DNA of 56,947 nucleotides, taken from Chthoniobacter flavus (GTDB lineage Bacteria; Verrucomicrobiota; Verrucomicrobiia; Chthoniobacterales; Chthoniobacteraceae). The stretch's first letter is position 1. Each line of letters starts with the position of its first letter. This document shows, piece by piece, positions 51,778 to 56,947 of the stretch. The stretch is taken from the NCBI GenBank assembly GCA_945861435.1, contig CAMAUX010000033.1, positions 1 through 56,947 of the forward strand, written 5' to 3'. Both the position numbers and the translations under genes were made by a program. The notes below the pieces were generated by a model. That model did no database searches, was not told where the DNA came from, and was given only the letters and a program-made list of their open reading frames with translations.

Positions 51778-54543
51778 CTAGGAGAGCGCGTCGCGCATTT
51801 TCTGGAGCTGGCCGAGCTTTTCCTGCCAGGCGGTCTCGCGCTGGCGATGGTCCTCGACGACTTGCGCGGGCGCGCCGCTTACGAAGGTGGTGTTGCCGAG
51901 CTTTGCACGGACTTTGGCGAGTTCCTGTTCGACTTTGGTGATCTCCTTGGCGAGGCGTTCGGACTCGGCAGCGACGTCGACGAGGCCCGTGAGCGGGAGG
52001 AAGAGTTCGCCCATGGGGGTGACGGCGGTGGGGGTGCCGCGCGGCGCTTCGTAGGCGGGATTGATGTCGAGCTGTTCGGCGTTGAGGAGGATTTTGAGGA
52101 CCTCGAGATCGTGCGCGTTGGGGGCGGCAGCGGGCTTGAGGATGAAGGGGACCTTTTTGTTGCTGGCAAGGTTGGCGGTGCGGCGCAGGCCGCGGCCGAG
52201 GGTGACGGTTTCGTACTTGGCGTCGGCGGCTGCGGCGTCTTCGGGGCGGAGGCCGTAATGGGAGAGGAAGTCGTCGCCGAGGGGTGTGGGCCAGTGGGCG
52301 TAGAGGATGGTCTTGGCGCCTTGATCCGCGGGGAGGTCTTGGTTGAAGCCGAGGCCGTGCCAGAGTTCCTCGGTGATGAAGGGGAGGAAGGGGTGGAAGA
52401 GGCGCAGGGTGTGGGCGAGGACGAGGTCGATGACGGCGAGGGTGTTGGCCTTGCGGGGTTGGTCGGAGCCTTGGAGGGCTGCCTTGCTGGCCTCGAGATA
52501 CCAGTCGCAGAATTCGCTCCAGAAGAAGCGGTAGAGGGCGTTGGCGGCGTCGCTGAAGCGGTATTCGTCGAGGGCGAGGGAGACTTCTGCGATGGCGGCG
52601 TCCAGGCGCAGGAGGATCCACTTGTCGTCGGTGCTCAGGAGAGCGGGGACGATCTCGGCCTCGGATTCACCGCCCTGCATCTGGCGGAAGCGTGCGGCGT
52701 TCCAGAGTTTGGTGCAGAAGTTGCGACCGAGTTCGACGTTCTTTTCGTCGAAGAGGACGTCCTGGCCGAGGGGGGCGCTGCGCATGACGCCGAAGCGGAG
52801 GGCGTCGGCTCCGTAGGCGGCGATGAGGTCGAGCGGGTCGGGCGAATTGCCGAGGCTCTTGGACATTTTGCGTCCCTGTTTGTCGCGGATGATGCCTGTG
52901 AAGTAGACGTTGCGGAAAGGTTCAGCGCCGGTGAATTCGAAGCCGGCCATGATCATGCGGGCGACCCAGAAGAAGATGATGTCGGGGCCTGTGACGAGGT
53001 CGGTGGTGGGGTAGAATTTTGCGAGGGTCTGGGTTTTTTCGGGCCAGCCCATGGTGGCGAAGGGCCAGAGCCAGGAACTGAACCACGTGTCGAGGACGTC
53101 GGAGTCCTGGGACCACGGGCCTTGGTTGAGGAGCGCCTCTGCGTCCTCGTCGGCGGTGGCGGCGGCGAGGGTGGAGTCGTTGCGGCGGACGGTGATTTTT
53201 TCACCGAACTGAGCGAGGAGTTCGGCTTCGAGGGATTGGGCGGCGGCGGGGTCCGGGCAGGTGAGGGACCAGACTGGGACGCGGTGGCCCCACCAGAGTT
53301 GGCGGGAGATGCACCAATCCTGAAGGCCACCCATCCAGTGTTCGTAGACCTTGGCCCAGCGTTCGGGGAAGAAGCGCATGGAGCCGGAGGCGACGATGTC
53401 GCGGGAGGCTTCGGCGGAGGGGTATTTGAGGAACCACTGTTCGCTGAGGCGTGGTTCGATGGGGACGTCGGCGCGTTCGCTGTAGCCGACGTTATTTTGA
53501 TGGGGCTCTTCTTTTTCGAGGAGGCCGAGTTCGCGGAGTTTTTCGACGGCGACTTTGCGGGCTTCGAAGCGGTCGAGGCCTGCGAGGTCGGCGCCGGCGA
53601 GTGGGTTCATGGTGCCGTCCGGGCACATGATGTCGATGAGTGGGAGGCGGTGACGGAGGCCGATATCGAAGTCTGCCTTGTCGTGGGCCGGGGTGACTTT
53701 GAGCACGCCGGTGCCGAATGCGAAGTCGACGTGGTCGTCGCCGACGATGGGAAGGAGGCGGGAGTCGCGCGGGGTTTCTAGTGGGAGCGGGCGGAGGATG
53801 TGTTTGCCGATGAGGTGGGCGTAGCGCGGGTCCTCGGGATTGACGGCGACGGCGCTGTCGCCCGGGATGGTTTCGGGGCGGGTGGTGGCGATGGTGAGGA
53901 AGGTGCCCGGGGCTTCAGCGACCTCGACCTTGAAGTGGAAGAGGGTGCCGTTCTGGGGCTTCATGACGACTTCCTCGTCGCTGAGGGCGGTGAGGGAGAC
54001 GGGGCACCAGTTGACCATGCGTTTGCCGCGGTAGATGAGGTTTTTGCGGTAGAGGTCGACGAAGACGCGCTGGACGCAGCGGGAGTAGGCTGGGTCCATG
54101 GTGAAGCGTTCGCGGGACCAGTCGCAGGAGGCGCCGAGTTTTTTGAGTTGCTGGATGATGATGCCGCCGTGCTTTTCCTTCCACTCCCAGACCTTCTCGA
54201 GGAATTTTTCGCGTCCGAGGTCGTCGCGATGGCGGATATGGCCCTGTTTTTTGAGGGTGCGTTCGACGACGGTTTGAGTGGCGATGCCAGCGTGGTCGGT
54301 GCCTGGGAGCCAGAGGACTTCCTTTCCGAGCATGCGTGCGCGGCGAGCGAGGATGTCTTGGATGGTGTTGTTGAGGACGTGGCCGAGGGTGAGGACGCCG
54401 GTGACGTTTGGCGGGGGGATGACGATGGAGTAGGCGGGTTTTTGGGAGTTTTCGTCCGCGCGGAAGCAGCCATCGGCGAGCCAGCGAGCGTACCAGTGTT
54501 CCTCGATGGATTGGGGTTCGTAAGTCTTTGGTAGCTCGGCCAT
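51778..54543 (-). CDS. valS: Valyl-tRNA synthetase
   Basis: The ATG at 54543 gives a 921-aa class I synthetase (the open frame upstream is not conserved). It has PNVTGVLTLGHVLNN (HIGH region), the editing domain (ATTRPETIPGDSAVAVNP, GTGVLKVTPAHDKADF), the WCISRQLWWGHRVPVW block, KMSKSLGNSPDP, an anticodon-binding helical domain and a C-terminal coiled-coil arm (LAKEITKVEQELAKVRAKLG). It charges tRNA-Val and edits threonine. It is divergent from the amiC-type amidase (160-bp gap). Confidence 0.96.
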   Translation of the reverse strand: MAELPKTYEPQSIEEHWYARWLADGCFRADENSQKPAYSIVIPPPNVTGVLTLGHVLNNTIQDILARRARMLGKEVLWLPGTDHAGIATQTVVERTLKKQGHIRHRDDLGREKFLEKVWEWKEKHGGIIIQQLKKLGASCDWSRERFTMDPAYSRCVQRVFVDLYRKNLIYRGKRMVNWCPVSLTALSDEEVVMKPQNGTLFHFKVEVAEAPGTFLTIATTRPETIPGDSAVAVNPEDPRYAHLIGKHILRPLPLETPRDSRLLPIVGDDHVDFAFGTGVLKVTPAHDKADFDIGLRHRLPLIDIMCPDGTMNPLAGADLAGLDRFEARKVAVEKLRELGLLEKEEPHQNNVGYSERADVPIEPRLSEQWFLKYPSAEASRDIVASGSMRFFPERWAKVYEHWMGGLQDWCISRQLWWGHRVPVWSLTCPDPAAAQSLEAELLAQFGEKITVRRNDSTLAAATADEDAEALLNQGPWSQDSDVLDTWFSSWLWPFATMGWPEKTQTLAKFYPTTDLVTGPDIIFFWVARMIMAGFEFTGAEPFRNVYFTGIIRDKQGRKMSKSLGNSPDPLDLIAAYGADALRFGVMRSAPLGQDVLFDEKNVELGRNFCTKLWNAARFRQMQGGESEAEIVPALLSTDDKWILLRLDAAIAEVSLALDEYRFSDAANALYRFFWSEFCDWYLEASKAALQGSDQPRKANTLAVIDLVLAHTLRLFHPFLPFITEELWHGLGFNQDLPADQGAKTILYAHWPTPLGDDFLSHYGLRPEDAAAADAKYETVTLGRGLRRTANLASNKKVPFILKPAAAPNAHDLEVLKILLNAEQLDINPAYEAPRGTPTAVTPMGELFLPLTGLVDVAAESERLAKEITKVEQELAKVRAKLGNTTFVSGAPAQVVEDHRQRETAWQEKLGQLQKMRDALS

Positions 54544-54703
54544 AAAAAGGGGTTGGGAATGTTTAAGAATCCTGTGCTGCTGTAAACCCGAATTCGTGCG
54601 GGGAGGCAGTGTGGGAGCTGGGGGGGAGTGTGGTGTGTTGGGATGGCAATTGGAGAAATGGGCCCTTGCCAAGGGGCGGAGTGTCGTGAAGCCTTGGGCG
54701 TTC

Positions 54704-55789
54704 ATGGCACGCATTCCAGTCATCCTTGTCGCGGTGCTGCTGTTGTGCGCGCGATCGGCGTGGGGCTGGGAGTGGCGGTTGGCGAAGCTGGATGGGCGGG
54801 ACTTTGTGCCGTTGGAGAATGTGGGGGCGTTTTACCAGTTCAGTGGGTTACAGGTTAAGGCCAAGTCGTTTTCGATGAGTAAAGGGAACGGGGCGGTGCA
54901 GTTGGTGGGCGAGGCGGGGTCGGTGGAGGTGTTTATTGTGAACAAGACGACGCGGGTGAAGATCAACCTGTGTTTTGGGGTGCGTGAACACGAGGGGGAG
55001 TTGTGGATTTCGCGGATGGATCTGGCGAAGGTGATTGATCCGATTCTGCGGCCGAAGGAGATCAAGTTGAGCGAACCGGTGCGCACGATCGTTTTGGATG
55101 CGGGTCACGGCGGGCACGACAAGGGGGCGACGAGCCGGTATGGGTGCGAGAAGGATTATACGCTGGATGTGGTGCGGCGTGCGAAGAAGCACTTTGAGGC
55201 GATGGGATTGAAGGTGGTGCTGACGCGGAGCGATGACACGTTTATCGCGCTGCCGGAGCGGGTGCGCATCGCTAATCAGAACCCGAACGGGTTGTTTATC
55301 AGCGTGCACTTTAATTCGAGTGGGAAGGGGACTGGATTGGAGACGTACACGCTCGCGCCGAGCGGGGTGCCGTCGTATGAGAACGACGGGCCGCGTGCGA
55401 GCGATAAGATGACGTCTCCGGGCAATGCGCGGGATGCGGAGAACATCGCGCTGGCGCTCACCAGCCATGCGGGATTGGTGAATGACCTGCGCATGTACGA
55501 TCGTGGAATCAAGCGGGCTCGGTTCCATGTGTTGCGTGAGATTCAGATTCCCGGGGTGCTGGTGGAGGGCGGATTTCTGAGCAGCGGCGCGGATGCGCGG
55601 ATGATCGAGAGTGCGGAGTACCGGGAGAAGATGGCGCTTTCGCTGCGATCTGCGGTGGAGCGTTACCAGACTGCCCTGAGTGCGCGGATGAATGTGGTGT
55701 CGAATCAAGGGCAGGCGGAGCAGGGCAGGGACAAGGGCTCGCGGTCCGTTGGGAAACCGGTTGGAGCGCCGGCGGGGGTGGATAACTAG
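54704..55789 (+). CDS. Exported N-acetylmuramoyl-L-alanine amidase (Amidase_3/AmiC type)
   Basis: The ATG at 54704 gives 361 aa with a signal peptide (IPVILVAVLLLCARSAWG). An N-terminal region resembling a copper-amine-oxidase-like/AMIN domain (LKVKAKSFSMSKGNGAVQLV-type strand arrangement) precedes the catalytic domain. The zinc and catalytic residues are His135 (DAGHGGHDKG), Glu149 (CEKDYTLD), His202 (SVHFNSSG) and Glu288 (VEGGFL). It should split daughter-cell peptidoglycan. It is 13 bp from murI, which forms a cell-wall pair. Confidence 0.9.
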   Translation: MARIPVILVAVLLLCARSAWGWEWRLAKLDGRDFVPLENVGAFYQFSGLQVKAKSFSMSKGNGAVQLVGEAGSVEVFIVNKTTRVKINLCFGVREHEGELWISRMDLAKVIDPILRPKEIKLSEPVRTIVLDAGHGGHDKGATSRYGCEKDYTLDVVRRAKKHFEAMGLKVVLTRSDDTFIALPERVRIANQNPNGLFISVHFNSSGKGTGLETYTLAPSGVPSYENDGPRASDKMTSPGNARDAENIALALTSHAGLVNDLRMYDRGIKRARFHVLREIQIPGVLVEGGFLSSGADARMIESAEYREKMALSLRSAVERYQTALSARMNVVSNQGQAEQGRDKGSRSVGKPVGAPAGVDN

Positions 55790-55802
55790 TTGGGTGGAAA
55801 AC

Positions 55803-56684
55803 GTGGCTACTATTGTTTCCAAGTCGAAGCGTCCTCGTGGCGGCCAGTCGGGCCGCGTGGGGGGGGGTGAGCGGCGGGCGCCGATTGGGGTTTTTGATTC
55901 CGGGATTGGCGGGCTGACGGTGGCGGCGGCGTTGAGGGGGGTGTTGCCAGCCGAGGACATTTTTTACATTGGGGACACTGCGCGTGTGCCATACGGGGGC
56001 AAGAGTGCGGCGACCATCCAGCGCTACAGTCGGGAGATCAGCGCGCTGCTGCTGGAGGAGAGCGCGAAGGTGATCGTGGTGGCTTGTAACAGCGCCTCGG
56101 CGCTCGCGCTGCCGAAGTTGCGCGGGGAGCTGGGGGTGCCGGTGGTTGGTGTGATCGAGCCCGGTGCGCTTGCGGCGGTGAAGGCGACGCGCTCGGGGAA
56201 GATTGGTGTGATTGGGACGCGTGCGACGATTTTCAGTCAGGCGTATGAGCGTGCGATTCATGCGCTTTCTCCGGAAGTGGAGGTGGTGAGCGAGGCGTGC
56301 CCGCTTCTGGTGCCGCTGATCGAGGAGGGGTGGCTGAAGGATCCGGTGAGCGATGCGGTGATTGCGCGGTATTTGGAAAGGCTGGTGCGGGCGAAGATCG
56401 ACACGCTGGTGCTGGGGTGCACGCACTACCCGCTGTTGAGGCGGGCGATCAAGCGGTTCGTTGGGCGTGCGATCACGCTTGTGGATTCTGCGGACAACTG
56501 CGCCGAGGCGGTGCGGGAGTTGTTGGGGGAAAGAGGGCTCGCGGCTCCGAAATCGCGGCGTGGGCGCCTTCAGGTGGCAATGACGGATGCGACTGGCGCT
56601 TTCCTGCGAGTGGCGGAAGAGGCGCTGGGGCTGCAGGTGGGGGATGTGCAGTTGCGGACGGTCCAGACCGGTGCGTTGGGTTGA
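55803..56684 (+). CDS. murI: Glutamate racemase MurI
   Basis: A 293-aa protein from GTG at 55803, with GGTGG five bases upstream (a GTG at 55794 is possible). It makes D-glutamate for peptidoglycan. Both catalytic cysteines are visible, in VVACNSASALALPKL and LVLGCTHYPLLRRAI, with FDSGIGGLTVAAAL and YIGDTARVPYG at the start. About 25 basic residues precede the usual N-terminus (SKSKRPRGGQSGR). It follows the amidase gene by 13 bp and is probably co-transcribed. Confidence 0.94.
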   Translation: MATIVSKSKRPRGGQSGRVGGGERRAPIGVFDSGIGGLTVAAALRGVLPAEDIFYIGDTARVPYGGKSAATIQRYSREISALLLEESAKVIVVACNSASALALPKLRGELGVPVVGVIEPGALAAVKATRSGKIGVIGTRATIFSQAYERAIHALSPEVEVVSEACPLLVPLIEEGWLKDPVSDAVIARYLERLVRAKIDTLVLGCTHYPLLRRAIKRFVGRAITLVDSADNCAEAVRELLGERGLAAPKSRRGRLQVAMTDATGAFLRVAEEALGLQVGDVQLRTVQTGALG

Positions 56685-56947
56685 CGCGGGGAAGTTTTGC
56701 GGCAGGCCGCGGGGGGCTGCAATGGCAGAGGCACGAAATGTCACGATGGCGCCGCGTGAGACAGCGTGGCGATTGTTGGTTCGCCGTGTGATCGCTTTCT
56801 AGCAGCCCGTCGGACTTAGGAAACGGGATTCAAGGAATGATGTGGAGGCGGATTCGGCGAGGGTAGCGGCTTTGGGGCATTGCGAAGTGTTTGTTGGACT
56901 TTGCCCGAGCGCTTTCACCAAAAACCGCAGACAAGACTGTCTTGAGC
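56685..56947. other. Terminal non-coding stretch with a short inverted repeat
   Basis: The 263 bp after murI contain no supported gene. At the very end CAAGAC-T-GTCTTG (56932-56944) is a perfect 13-bp inverted repeat, possibly part of the control region of a gene beyond the window. Short frames on the plus strand here overlap the end of murI and are not credible. Confidence 0.4.

Noticed and set aside
51392-51781. A 129-codon plus-strand frame in the valS-isomerase gap
   Set aside because: No ribosome site, Arg/Gly-rich sequence, no family similarity, and it ends inside valS.
51757-53781. A 674-codon open frame on the plus strand opposite valS
   Set aside because: Same mirror effect; valS on the other strand has every expected motif.

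Overview
This GC-rich window looks like a chromosome segment from the PVC superphylum, most probably Verrucomicrobiota. The evidence is gene content. There are two PSD1/cytochrome-c plus DUF1501 pairs, a large membrane-bound dehydrogenase with HEAT repeats and a Pirellula/Verrucomicrobium-type heme domain, a DUF1080 3-keto-glycoside hydrolase, a sulfatase cluster with its own formylglycine-generating enzyme, an exported copper monooxygenase/cytochrome fusion and a Tat-exported sugar isomerase-like protein. Peptidoglycan genes are also present (rsmH, murI, two amidases). No phage, IS, CRISPR array or plasmid origin was seen. The species cannot be named from the sequence alone.

Layout. 1-440: the 3' end of an unknown gene and an initiator tRNA. 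440-11.2 kb (minus): a GntR-family regulator, PSD1/cytochrome c protein, DUF1501 protein, DUF1080 hydrolase, dehydrogenase/HEAT/cytochrome protein and a secreted beta-propeller, headed by a perfect 16-bp operator-like palindrome. 11.3-16.3 kb: exported serine hydrolase, RsmH, a receptor-like Ser/Thr kinase and dCMP deaminase. 16.4-22.4 kb (plus): sulfatase, catalytically dead sulfatase paralogue, formylglycine-generating enzyme, second active sulfatase. 22.3-24.5 kb (minus): EF-hand/redoxin/cytochrome c/Cu-monooxygenase fusion. 24.7-28.4 kb (plus): PfkB-type kinase, then YbeY, a secreted unknown, ClpS and a DUF2017-like protein. 28.4-28.95 kb: tRNA-Leu(GAG) and a tandemly duplicated, decayed copy, each followed by a long hairpin.

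28.96-34.2 kb (minus): the second PSD1/DUF1501 pair with an upstream L-rhamnose mutarotase gene. 34.2-34.5 kb: a repeat-rich divergent control region. 34.5-38.8 kb: PQQ-like propeller, YhbY, a broken metallophosphoesterase and a small exported protein. 38.8-43.3 kb (minus): a four-gene run of YdcF, MnmC, TIGR01777 epimerase and a PGRP-type amidase. 43.4-45.3 kb (plus): trpF and leuB. 45.5-48.9 kb (minus): sdhCAB. 49.2-54.5 kb (minus): prenyl diphosphate synthase, sugar isomerase/epimerase and valS. 54.7-56.7 kb (plus): AmiC-type amidase and murI.

How it may work together. Housekeeping genes alternate with blocks that appear to serve extracytoplasmic breakdown and oxidation of sulfated or modified glycans: sulfatases with their maturase, rhamnose mutarotase, 3-keto-glycoside hydrolase, a sugar-dehydrogenase-like propeller and several c-type cytochromes. 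The most interesting candidate system is the GntR-headed PSD1-DUF1501-DUF1080-dehydrogenase block. It has a second PSD1-DUF1501 cassette 20 kb away that carries a related palindrome just upstream. Its substrate cannot be read from the sequence.
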